Below, one piece after another: positions 54,798 to 64,000 of a stretch of DNA of 64,000 nt. The notes under the pieces are model-generated. The model was not told the origin of the DNA. It was given only the letters and a program-made list of their open reading frames with translations, and did not search any database. A program made the translations under genes and the position numbers. Every line of letters begins with the position of its first letter. Position 1 is the stretch's first letter. This stretch comes from Fistulifera solaris (taxonomy: Eukaryota > Bacillariophyta > Bacillariophyceae > Naviculales > Stauroneidaceae): the NCBI GenBank assembly GCA_030295235.1, contig AP026123.1, positions 1,984,001 through 2,048,000 on the forward strand, written 5' to 3'.

Positions 54798-55074
54798 TGA
54801 CGATGTATTATACTGAAACAAAGGAAAGGATATTTATCCAATTGAGCAACGAGAGATCCCTTCTTTTTACCCTCGGAAGAAATTTGTCGACAAAATAAAC
54901 GGCGCGGTGAGGCGTTATCGTCGAGTCACGAGTACCAGGTATAGAGTCCCGCGCATCGATGAACGACCAACGAAAGCATTCAACTCTAATCCAAGATGCA
55001 CTTTAAATTTAAAGCATTATTTTCTAGAAATTCGTTTAAAGCTTTAAAAAATAAGAAAGTGTCCGACCTGTACG

Positions 55075-57288
55075 TTAAAGGTTAGGATTGGGGAAATTCG
55101 ACGGGAACTCGGATGGCATTTTGGCGATATCCGAAAATTCGCATGAATCTCCTTCACCGGTTCCCACGCGGAGCTTCTTATCGTGGAAAGCGATAAGAGA
55201 TGGTCGATGTCCGACACTGACATAGGTTAATCCAGGGCGGGACAAACCATTTTGATGAGAAAGTTCACAGCGTGCTAAATTTTGAAGCAGATTGTACATC
55301 CGAGCTTCCGATGCCACATCGAGAGCGGACGTCGCTTCGTCTAAAATAACCAGTGTAGGTCGATTCACTAGAACACGACCAAAGGCCAGTCGCTGTTGCT
55401 CTCCCAAAGAAAGTCGGTTGCTCCAATCTAGTACAGCGTACAAACCTCGAACAGGATCCCCATCTCCTGCATTTCTCGCAACCTCGAGCAAGTTCACTTG
55501 TTCCAGAATATCAAGCAAATCTTTGTCTTTCAAAGACTCGACCAGTAAATGAGACTTTGGAACAATCTTGTTCTCGAATGTACTACCATTCGTTGTATTT
55601 ACGTCCACAGACGGATATAGCAACTGATCCTTGAGGCTGCCCAGAGTGCAATAGGGTCTCTGAGGCAAGAAGTATACACTGTCGTCCGGAGGACGATAAA
55701 TCGACCCATTGCCTTTTGTCCAAAGGCCGGCAATTGCCCGTAGCAGACTGCTTTTCCCCGCCCCCGAATTTCCTACAATCAGCAAGTTTTGTCCCTCTTG
55801 CAGTTCAAAGGAGAGATTGCGAATTAGCATGCGCTTCTGATCCGGTGTGCATAAATCAAGGTTGACAGCTTGCAGGACCGGCCGATTAAATGGCGTCGAA
55901 GATTTCCCACTATACTGCACGTCATTCCATGCATTTAGCGCAATAGTCCCAAACGTCGGCATAAAATCGGCAGATGCACCGTGGTTGAACGGCACAGTGG
56001 CATTTCTATCGTCATGTGTCAGCATCACCGAAAGTGACGTTTGATTTCCAAGCTTCAGAAGACCACTATCAGTCGAGGCACGTTCTGGGTCGGATGCTCG
56101 CATAGCATCATAGAAAGAAGCGAGACGGTCTATACCGGCCGAGAACGTACTCAATTGCTCGAATTGATTGATAATGATTGATAGGTCCGAGAGAATGTGA
56201 TTGAAGGCTCCAACCGATTGACTGATTACACCTAATCCAATATCACCGGCAAAGTACTTGGGAGCCACCACCGCTACGGGCACAATTTGAATAAGGTAGC
56301 GATACGCCGTGGTGAAGAATTCTAGATTACGTTCCACCTCGATCAAGGCTCGACGATTGCCCGTGACACGTTCTAGTCGATCTTCCACGGCCTGTCCTTC
56401 TAGATCTTCTCCCCCGTAAAAGGCAATCGATTCCGCATTGTCGCGAAGCCGTACTAAGGAATAACGCAAATCGGCTTCGCGCTGCAACTGTTTAAAATTC
56501 AAGTGCACCAAGGGTCGACCTAAGAAAGTGGTCACCACGGTACCAAAAGTAGCGTAAGCAATGATAGCAACAAACAATTGCGGATAGATACCCCACAAAA
56601 TCAAACTGAAAGACACCAGATCAATCAAAGAAGTAATGATCGTGATCACGAGCTGCAGTGAGTAAGACGTGAAGGATTTCACGTCTTCTGTAATGCGCTG
56701 ATCCGGGTTGTCAATGACGGAGGGATCCAGATTGTAATAAACGCGATTGCTGGTGTAAAGTTCAAAGGTTCGTGCGGTCATCCATTCCCGCCAATGAATC
56801 GCTAATCGCTGTCGTTGATATCGGTATAAGGTAATGACGGGTGCACCGACAATTAAAGCCCCCAAGTACTTTTGCAGAACTTCATAAAAGACGGGAATAT
56901 CCTTGGCGGAGAGCGCATTCCAGAAATCTTTGCCCAAATAACTAAACAAGACGGATACACCCGAATTTAACAAAGTCAAAGCGAGCAGTCCCGCAAGCAA
57001 CCACCGTCCGCGGATGGATTCTTCGTAATACGGAAAGGCCATGTCTTGAAATAACCCAAATTGCCTACCAATCACATTCCAGTCGAATTGATTTGTGGCC
57101 TCTTCATCATCGTCTTTCTGTGCTAGACGATGAAAGATACCACGAGTTCTACTATTCTTGTCATAGCGTGGAGTTACTTGTTGAGTAGGTTGTCGATGGA
57201 GAGCATGGGAAGGCGCGAATCCGCGTGCAGCACGAAATGAAACGCAGAGGCAGGTGGCGATCACGACGCGCAATAGTCGGCAGGTCAT
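55075..57288 (-). CDS. ABC transporter, ABCD (SbmA/YddA-like) half-transporter, plastid-targeted
   Basis: An intact 737-aa frame from ATG 57288. The N-terminus is a signal peptide plus AARGFAPSHA, a diatom plastid cleavage motif. The membrane domain (about 75-360) has the family features FGLFQDMAFPYYEE, LGKDFWNAL, RYQRQRLAIHWREWMT, NLDPSVIDNPDQRITEDV and DLSIIINQFEQLS. The ATPase domain shows Walker A (VGNSGAGKSSLLRAIAG), signature LSLGEQQRL, Walker B (PTLVILDEATSALD) and H-loop (YVSVGHRPSL). The closest types are the cyanobacterial and chloroplast ABCD half-transporters (plant ABCD2). It should work as a dimer in a plastid membrane; the substrate cannot be read from sequence. Confidence 0.92.
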   Translation of the reverse strand: MTCRLLRVVIATCLCVSFRAARGFAPSHALHRQPTQQVTPRYDKNSRTRGIFHRLAQKDDDEEATNQFDWNVIGRQFGLFQDMAFPYYEESIRGRWLLAGLLALTLLNSGVSVLFSYLGKDFWNALSAKDIPVFYEVLQKYLGALIVGAPVITLYRYQRQRLAIHWREWMTARTFELYTSNRVYYNLDPSVIDNPDQRITEDVKSFTSYSLQLVITIITSLIDLVSFSLILWGIYPQLFVAIIAYATFGTVVTTFLGRPLVHLNFKQLQREADLRYSLVRLRDNAESIAFYGGEDLEGQAVEDRLERVTGNRRALIEVERNLEFFTTAYRYLIQIVPVAVVAPKYFAGDIGLGVISQSVGAFNHILSDLSIIINQFEQLSTFSAGIDRLASFYDAMRASDPERASTDSGLLKLGNQTSLSVMLTHDDRNATVPFNHGASADFMPTFGTIALNAWNDVQYSGKSSTPFNRPVLQAVNLDLCTPDQKRMLIRNLSFELQEGQNLLIVGNSGAGKSSLLRAIAGLWTKGNGSIYRPPDDSVYFLPQRPYCTLGSLKDQLLYPSVDVNTTNGSTFENKIVPKSHLLVESLKDKDLLDILEQVNLLEVARNAGDGDPVRGLYAVLDWSNRLSLGEQQRLAFGRVLVNRPTLVILDEATSALDVASEARMYNLLQNLARCELSHQNGLSRPGLTYVSVGHRPSLIAFHDKKLRVGTGEGDSCEFSDIAKMPSEFPSNFPNPNL

Positions 57289-57696
57289 GGCCAATTATGG
57301 AACTGAAAATAAAATATAATGATCGATTGGTGTTCAGCAGCGAAGTGCAGCAATCGATACCGAAAAGGCATCGAAAGAGCATTTGAGGCTTCTATTGTCT
57401 GCTTGATCTATTTACTATTCTCATTTCCTCACAAACAAGAAAGGTGGATCGAGACTTCACCAAAAGAAACCGCGCCTGTTGCGAACAGCGCAGATATTTT
57501 GCGCTTCTAAAGGTCACGTGCCGGTTATGGTTCGAGATATCTCAACAAGTCACGCATAAACATGAGTCGTCGTCATCACATACATGCTCTTATTATCACG
57601 ACATTTTGCGTCCGCTCGCCTCTTCGACACCACAAACACAATATAAAAGCATATCCAATTTCATTCTCACGTAAGAATTCACAAAAAACGCGTAAA

Positions 57697-57964
57697 ATGA
57701 ATCATTCAGCATCACCGGAGAAGCAAACTGCGAAAATGGCTCCGGGAATGATGAGAATGGAGGATCCGGTGATCATGATGCGTGGCGGGTCCAGCTCGGC
57801 CCCGTACTCCAAGATTCAGCATACCAACGCCGTGGTCGGTACGTTTTGTCTGCATCCGATAAGTTACGATTTGTTCTGGCCTCAATAATTATGCTCTCCC
57901 CTATATTCCAGTCCTACCCGATGATTTTGATCTTCAGGAAACAAAGAAAGTCCGCGAAGAATGA
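57697..57964 (+). CDS. Small two-exon gene, 64 aa, unknown
   Basis: ATG 57697 opens MNHSASPEKQTAKMAPGMMR then Met-rich MEDPVIMMRGGSSSAPYSK and HTNAVV. An intron from 57839 (G|GTACGT) to 57911 (TTCCAG, 73 nt) joins in frame to LPDDFDLQETKKVREE and a stop at 57964. The splice signals, intron length typical for this window and protein-like continuation make it credible. No domain was recognised. Confidence 0.55.
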
Positions 57965-58642
57965 TGTACATGACACGGGAGAACAAAAATACATTTTACA
58001 TTTTGCATTAGTTTTGATAGAAAACAGACACAGATAAGTTAATGGTGTTATTCTTGATATAAAGGAACCCGCCTTTTATTCCACAATGTATACTCCGTAG
58101 AGCAATGTATGTCGATGACGCGGGGAGCGCGTTGAATAACGGAACGAAGGTGGTGGCTTCCTTGTCCCTAGACCCTACTAACCAAGAAAGATTCAAGATT
58201 CAAGCAGAACGTTGGACTAGTCCATGCAGTGAAGTTACCGACGAGCTCTCTTAGTCTAAAGCAGCTAGGTCGGATAGATCGCCGAATAAACGATACTAGT
58301 AATCAGATCGCATAGGTACTGAAACAGATAACAAACACAGACATAAGAAGTGACGAAGCGACTTAAATTTTTGTGGAATACTGTACGTTCCTTTCGATTG
58401 CTTCGAAGAGCGCAAAATACAATAAATACTTGCAAGGTTACCATAGGTATGAAAAAAAAGTATAATAATAGAATTCATCTCTGATTCTTATTATCTTCAC
58501 TCTACTGGTATCGACGGTTTGCATGCACTAGACCCAAGCAACGCCAAACAAAAGAAGACTAAGAAATTTATCACTACTGGAACCTTCCCAACCAAAAGGC
58601 AACGTTGCGTCATTAGCCCAGAGCGTCATCAGTCATATCATC
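57965..58642. other. Intergenic, no gene seen
   Basis: A/T-rich, with only short open frames of no protein-like character. It holds the 3' end of the small gene and the promoter of the CNNM gene. Confidence 0.5.
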
Positions 58643-60335
58643 ATGGCACTCCGTTGCTTGCCTTGGATCCTCTTCATCCACATAATTACTTTACCAGGAT
58701 ACTGGTGTCAGTCCGTAGCTTCCGCGAATAGCGAAACACAAGCAGCCATACGTTTGCTTCAAGACGAAGGCTTTCACATCTGCTCTCACGCACTAAATCC
58801 AAATGTTGATCTATGTGACTTTGCATTCCATCTTCGACGACCTTCACCTTCCCGACGCTTAGAAGAAACTACGGTCGACGAGGCTCCTTGGTATTTAAAC
58901 TTACTCGCAGCCGGATTTTGCGTGTCCTTAGCCGCAGTGGCGGCAGGTCTGACACTTGGTATGTTAGCCATGGATCCCTTGATGTTACTCATCAAAGAAA
59001 GGGCTGGTGAAACAGAAGAAGAACGAAAAATGGCTAGTACACTCTTACCCATTGTGAATCAACATCATCGACTGCTAGTGACGCTCTTGCTCATGAATTC
59101 CATTGCGAATGAAGCTTTGCCCATTTTTTTGGAAGCTTTGGTCCCTCCTTCCGTGGCGATTCTCTTGTCAGTCACGATGGTATTGTTCTTTGGGGAAATT
59201 ATTCCATCGGCCATTTTTACTGGACCAAACCAGTTGAAATTGGCGCATCGCCTGGTTCCCCTGGTGCAAGCGGCTTTGTTTTTGCTGTACCCCATCGCCG
59301 GACCAATCGCAAAAATTCTTGATCATGTTCTACACGACGAAGACGGAGATACCAATGGATACAATCGAGGCGAACTTGCTGCACTCATTCGCATCAACTA
59401 CGAACAAAGGCTTGCGCAGAAACGCATGAAGCGAAATCAACGTGACAGTATGGCTATGGTGGTACAAGGAGAGCGCGTGGGTGCTTTAGATTTTACTTCA
59501 ACTCGTAGCTTGACATCTTTCGACGTTTCCAAAAGTATGCGTGCGACCACGAGTCAATTGACACGCACCGAAGGCAGCGATGAGGTGTTCGCCCCAGTGA
59601 AAAGCTCCAGTGAGCCCATCCTTATGACAAGATCACCTAGTTTTCATCTAGATGAGGTTCTCATGGCCGAAGGCGCGTTGCAAATGAAGACCAAGGTTGC
59701 CTATGATGTTTTCACTCCTCTTCGCAAGGTGTTTTCGGTTCCAATTGACATGATACTATCAGAACGAAATCTTGTCAAAATATATGCATCAGGTTACACT
59801 CGAGTCCCTGTTCACGCTGCGGATAATAAATCAGCGATAATTGGATTCATGCTGACAAAGCAACTCATTGTAGTTGATGGAAAAGACAAAAGGCCACTTA
59901 GTACATTACCATTACGCACTCCATATTGTGTGAGTCCTACCATGCCGTTAGTTAATCTACTTAACCTGTTGCAAATGGGAGGCGAAAAAGGGAGAGAGCG
60001 GTCACATGGCTCTAATTTGCGCGAGACCCGACGTTGGAAATCGGGCCCTTTCTTCAGGACAGGAAGTGCCCGAGACTGCAGGTTTAATGGGCATCGTCAC
60101 TTTAGAAGATATTTTGGAGGCCTTATTGCAAGAGCAAATTTACGACGAAATGGACGCAAGAGAACGAGCAGCTTCGCGACTTGCCAGAATGGTGGTAAAA
60201 AAGTGGCGGCAATATGTTCGTTCGAAAAAATCCAAGTCGCTGATACAGTCAAGAAACGATCCCGCTCTCGTATCGGTGGTACAAACAGTAATTGCAAAGA
60301 GACCGCGGACGAGAGAACAGCGCTCTTGTAGATAG
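58643..60335 (+). CDS. CNNM/CorC-family membrane protein (DUF21 + CBS)
   Basis: ATG 58643 with an N-terminal hydrophobic signal (LPWILFIHIITLPGYW). A luminal segment is followed by the DUF21 membrane domain: SLAAVAAGLTLGMLAMDPLM, RLLVTLLLMNSIANEALPIF, LVPPSVAILLSVTMVLFFGE, IIPSAIFTGPNQL and AALFLLYPIAGPIAKILDHV, then the CBS pair (YDVFTPLRKVFSVPID, YTRVPVHAADN, GIVTLEDILEALLQEQIYDE). The CBS region changes frame at the G run 59990-59992; with one G fewer it reads on as GESGHMALICARPDVG to the stop at 60335, about 563 aa. Family members transport or sense Mg2+ (animal CNNM, yeast Mam3, bacterial CorC). Confidence 0.9.
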
Positions 60336-60383
60336 TACTGTTCCTCTAGTAGTTCTCGATTGCCTCTTCAGAAATAACAAACT

Positions 60384-62013
60384 TTAAGACGGCGGAGCTT
60401 TACGTTGTCGCCCTGGAGCCTTCCGTTTAGGCGGCGCAGTAGAGTCCTCATCTCCATCGCTCCCTTTTTGATAGGCGGCCCCAGCTTTTCGTCCTGAACC
60501 AGGTTTGTCACTCAACGCTCTATATTTCCCGTCCGTTGCACTAAACGCTGGCATTCCTACGTAGTTCCGCATCTCGCCGGTGAAAAATGGGTCCGCCCAA
60601 TCACTACGACACTCCCCCTCATCGAAATCGTCGTCTTCCGAGAGCCACATATCCAATTTAGCCGAAATGTCGCCCGATGCAACCTTCTTCTGACTATTTC
60701 GTTCAGCCAAAACATTAGCTTCTGCTTCTGAAATGTTGTAACCACCACTTATGCCACGCTCACAAAGAAGATTGACCATCTCCTGGTTCAGCTCATCATC
60801 CATGGTCTCTTCCTCGCCTACTAACATAACTAAGGCATCGCATCCGAATTGCTTCACATTCAGTCGCCATTCTTCATCATTTATACCCCAAGCATTGCCC
60901 GACTGATATGATTTTTGATGGAACATCATGTACTCGCGGTTGTCTAGGAAGTCGTGCTCTACTGCTTCAGTCGTTAAACCAGCAATCTTTTCATCCTTAC
61001 TCGAACCAGAAGATACTAAATGAAGGTCGGTAACCTCAAAGGTTAGTGGTTCCCAAAGGGCACGCAGTTTTCTGGCCGTGTCCATGGCACTCGTTACGGT
61101 ATGAAAGGCAGCAATAGGAACGAGAGGTCGGAAAACATCTTCATCCAAACTTTGTAGCACCGATTTTGGCAGTCTCAATGCATCCGAGACTGTGCTACTG
61201 GGAGAATATGCACCGGTAAAAAAAGACCGCTCATCCTTGTTTCGAAAAAGTCCTTCGATTATCTTTCTGCGAAGGTCGTTGAGTTTCTTTTGCTTTCTGG
61301 ATCTGGCTCCAAAACAACCACAGTCGGCCCGTTGAACTCTTCGTACATTTGCTTCTGCTTCTGTAACAAGGCTTTCATATTGTTTTTCTTGGATTTTGTG
61401 TCGTTACCATTCTCGGTTTCTACAACTGTTTTGCCATTTCCGGCCATCTTTTTCCTTTTTTCACGCCCAATCCTTTCTTCTCTCGCGATCAATTCTTGGA
61501 TGGCTCGATCTTCTTCACTCATTTGAGGTTCACTAGACTCACTGTCATCACCATGATCGGGTAGTTTGCGCATCGCCTCCCAATCCATTTCCAGCGCTTC
61601 GACGTGCGGTATAATACTCCATTGATTCAGCTGGATAGTAAAAGGCTCTATGTTCTCTTTTCAATAATCTCAGCTATTTTCAAGGCCGCTTCGTGCGTGT
61701 CTTGTACAAAAGGATGTAACAATCGTATTGCGGGCGGCCATCGCGTATACGATCCATCCCGAGCCACGTGTCGCGCTCGTTGCAAGCGATCCCATGCATC
61801 ATCCGGAGGGACCACAGCGAGGCACGTTTCCATCGAAGCTAATGTTTCAAGATCTTTGTTCTTGCGCAATCCGAATAATCCGAAATGTTTGCTTTCATGA
61901 GATTGTGAACTCAGCCATCCTTCTGTAATGTGCGAGGATAGCAGGAAGAAGAGCGTGACGCCGACCCGGAAAACCAAAACAGCGCAAAGATGTCTCAGCT
62001 TTCGCGTCCGCAT
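60384..62013 (-). CDS. LigT-fold (2'-5' RNA ligase/CPDase superfamily) protein without catalytic histidines
   Basis: ATG 62013 opens a membrane anchor or signal (LVFRVGVTLFFLLSSHI). The first half of the LigT fold follows: ETCLAVVPPDDAWDRLQRAR, TRWPPAIRLLHPFVQD, EPFTIQLNQWSIIP. Next comes a long charged insert (SEEDRAIQELIAREERIGRE, MKALLQKQKQMYEEF), then VVVLEPDPESK, LRRKIIEGLF and the second half FRPLVPIAAFHTV with LWEPLTFEVTDLHLVS. A C-terminal extension ends in a basic tail. The frame changes near 61648 and at the run 61288-61291, each fixed by one base; total about 540 aa. Plant relatives (2_5_RNA_ligase2) have two HxT motifs (PHITLLYPF, PHLTV). Here the equivalent positions read PAIRLLHPF and PLVPIAAF, so catalysis is not expected. 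Confidence 0.75.
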
Positions 62014-62561
62014 TTATTCGTTAATAACGCTTTCAACTTTGATTGAAAATTTGTACAACAAGCTGTCTTTACAATCGTAAGGGCTTCAAAGTATCAATGA
62101 AATGAAGATGATTTCGTTCTGGATGCTTTGCAATGCGTACATTTCGCATCAACGCGGTCGGTTTCTTCTTTTCGGAGGAATAATTCGCGTCGTGACTCGA
62201 CTCGTGACAAGACTAAGAGTATGCCTTGGATGTCGCATAGGCTACGTATCCAGCGTCAGTCAGTCCTTGGCGTCAGTAGAATTAGCTTTCGACCGCTAAG
62301 AACAATATCATCCGTTCTGCGAAAATTCCTTTGATTTGAATTGGAGCAGAAAGTGAAGTAATCCTGTTAAGAGACAAGCCACAAGAAAGGTTTGCATGAA
62401 TATTCAAATAGTATGAGGGATGGCATAATCTTAATTTTTATGAATTTTTACGCTTTCGCGTCATTATGCTACGCATGTAATCGGCAAAGATTACGGAATG
62501 ATGATAACTCTGTCATTCTGCATTATGAAGGTATGTTGTTTGATGTCCATCTTTTGGAAAG
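62014..62561. other. Intergenic, no gene seen
   Basis: A/T-rich between the LigT-like gene 5' end and the membrane protein 3' end. Short frames (62102-62334) show no coding character. Confidence 0.45.
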
Positions 62562-63206
62562 TTACACATCGTATGGTCCGTTGCGATATCTGGAGCCGCC
62601 CGTCGACCGAATGTGGCACTCCTCTTCGTCGTCGTCTTCCGAAACGTCCTTGGAGAGATCCGAAACAAGCCCTAATAGTAGGTACACAGAGAGAATGACA
62701 TTGAGGGGTAGAAGGACGAAAAACATTTTGGAATTGGTGCCCATGAGAAGATCGACCACCAACCAGAGGAAGCCTGCGCCGAAAACGGCCCCCAACACGA
62801 AATGACCCTCAAATTGCGCAAGGTTCGCTTTGAAATGTTTATCGTCCTCTGAATCTTCATCTTGTTTGTTTGATAGGCGACCGATGCGGTTAGCCGATTG
62901 CAGAACAGTCCTTAGGATGGCGAGAGTAGCCCAAATAAAAATGAGAGTCACGGCGTTGTAAATGATGGGTAATCCAACGAGACTGAAATGGGTCTGCTGC
63001 AACATATCAGTTCCAAAGATTGTGATAGTCAAAGTGGTAACACCCACGGTAGCCAGTTGAACGGCAACTCCAATCAACAAACCCATCAGGAGAGCCGGAC
63101 CGCGCCAGCTGGTCCGACTTTCGCTATTTCTGCCGGCATCGAGCAAGGGAAGAGCCGAGTCTTCGAAGTTAATTGTCTTCGTTTCATTGATTTGTTGCGT
63201 CGACAT
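62562..63206 (-). CDS. Four-helix membrane protein, unknown function
   Basis: An intact 214-aa frame from ATG 63206 (MSTQQINETKTINF). Four hydrophobic helices: LLMGLLIGVAVQLATVGVTT, VGLPIIYNAVTLIFIWATLA, HFVLGAVFGAGFLWLVVDLL and MFFVLLPLNVILSVYLLLGL. An acidic loop (NKQDEDSEDDKHFK) separates helices 2 and 3, and the C-terminal tail is acidic (DVSEDDDEEE). I do not recognise the family. Both termini are probably cytosolic. Confidence 0.72.
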   Translation of the reverse strand: MSTQQINETKTINFEDSALPLLDAGRNSESRTSWRGPALLMGLLIGVAVQLATVGVTTLTITIFGTDMLQQTHFSLVGLPIIYNAVTLIFIWATLAILRTVLQSANRIGRLSNKQDEDSEDDKHFKANLAQFEGHFVLGAVFGAGFLWLVVDLLMGTNSKMFFVLLPLNVILSVYLLLGLVSDLSKDVSEDDDEEECHIRSTGGSRYRNGPYDV

Positions 63207-64000
63207 TGTTTTTAAAATATCAGCTCTGTTGCAATTGGTTTGCAACTTGCAAAGTGTCGATAGTTAGGTTTGATGCTGTTGAGGAAGTATGACAACGAAA
63301 GAATTTGATTGTTCATGTTTTGCCCGTCTCATCGAGAACAACATCGACTGGTTTGGCCGCCTTCGGCATTTGGTGGCGAGCGTCCCTTGAAGATTTTATA
63401 AATTTCAATGTGACCCATAGTGAAACAGTAAAACGAAGTGAATGGATGGGAATTTTACTTATTAGTTCTACGACCAAGATTTAAAAGCCAGTCATACCCA
63501 AAGAACATGACTGATGATTTGTGACTTATGACTTATGACCGATGACCCAGATATCCAGTCCCGGGTCCCCAACCTCTCCAGTTCTCGATCAATCATCAAT
63601 CATCAATCAATAAACTTCAATTATTACTCCAGCGCCACGAGCCGAGACCAAGGTCTGAGCTCTGAGCTAGGGAGAGGGGCCAAGTAGTAGGCTCATGTTC
63701 AACTGTTGGACACACAGCCAACATCAAGGCAAAATGATACGGAGTACAGAGCAACGACAAACAGCAAGGAGTCAAACAAGCGCAACACGCATTCCTGGTA
63801 ACAATAACCTGTGACACCAAACTGCAAACAAACTTCAGAAGAACAAAGGTTAAATGGGTCTTGGAAATTATTTTGTGACCTGCAAACCGAAAATCCTACT
63901 CATTGCGAATTGCGAAGTAGGGTGCCGCCCTCATTCACGATCAAGATGCGGTTGCGGACTTACGAGCGTCCGATCCAAAGTTACAGTAACAAACAAAAAG
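63207..64000. other. Intergenic with short repeats, window edge
   Basis: No gene supported. Near 63521-63550 there is a tandem of gacttatgac/gaccgatgaccc words, and near 63590-63612 a run of caatcatcaat words, similar in style to those at about 18091-18133. Confidence 0.45.

Noticed and set aside
1-64000. tRNA or rRNA genes, retrovirus-like or other virus-like elements, toxin genes
   Set aside because: None recognised on either strand by reading; the only mobile element I can support is the Harbinger-like DNA transposon.

Overview
The window reads as nuclear DNA of a pennate diatom very like Phaeodactylum tricornutum. Several predicted proteins carry diatom plastid presequences: a signal peptide followed by an AFAP- or FAP-type cleavage site (VDE-like, RCCR-like and ABC half-transporter genes). 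Introns are few, short (63-98 nt) and GT-AG. Genes are dense on both strands, and proline/serine/threonine-rich extracellular proteins are prominent.

Layout. 0.1-2.6 kb: a violaxanthin de-epoxidase-like gene and, divergently, a red chlorophyll catabolite reductase-like gene. 3.0-7.0 kb: a membrane leucine-rich-repeat protein. 7.6-8.4 kb: a frame-broken rhomboid gene. 9.2-17.4 kb: a CoA-binding protein, an acylated PP2C phosphatase with two cyclic-nucleotide-binding domains, a MEMO1-family protein and a long coiled-coil protein. 18.9-41.9 kb: one giant secreted mucin-like gene of about 7,680 codons, built from PSxx tetrapeptides with interspersed globular modules. 42.1-45.5 kb: a calcium-dependent protein kinase. 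46.4-49.5 kb: a lysyl-oxidase-like gene whose signal-peptide codons are split by a 1,077-bp PIF/Harbinger DNA transposon with perfect TAA target-site duplications. 50.3-63.2 kb: a C2/membrane protein, a small putative mitochondrial protein, NOL9/GRC3 polynucleotide kinase, a plastid-targeted ABCD-type ABC transporter, a 64-aa two-exon gene, a CNNM-family transporter, a LigT-fold protein lacking both catalytic HxT motifs, and a four-helix membrane protein.

The most notable points are the giant gene and its quantised repeat architecture, the transposon insertion in the lysyl-oxidase signal peptide, and the apparent pseudoenzyme at 60.4-62.0 kb. Many otherwise good genes change frame exactly at short homopolymers, with A/T runs mostly one base short and G/C runs one base long. 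This looks like residual consensus error of the assembly rather than decay, and the repeat arithmetic of the giant gene supports that independently. Broken frames here should therefore be read with caution.

Functionally, the giant mucin-like protein, the lysyl-oxidase-like enzyme and the LRR membrane protein all point to the cell surface or extracellular matrix. The VDE-like, RCCR-like and ABCD proteins point to the plastid. The PP2C-cyclic-nucleotide protein and the Ca2+-dependent kinase are signalling enzymes with N-terminal acylation signals.
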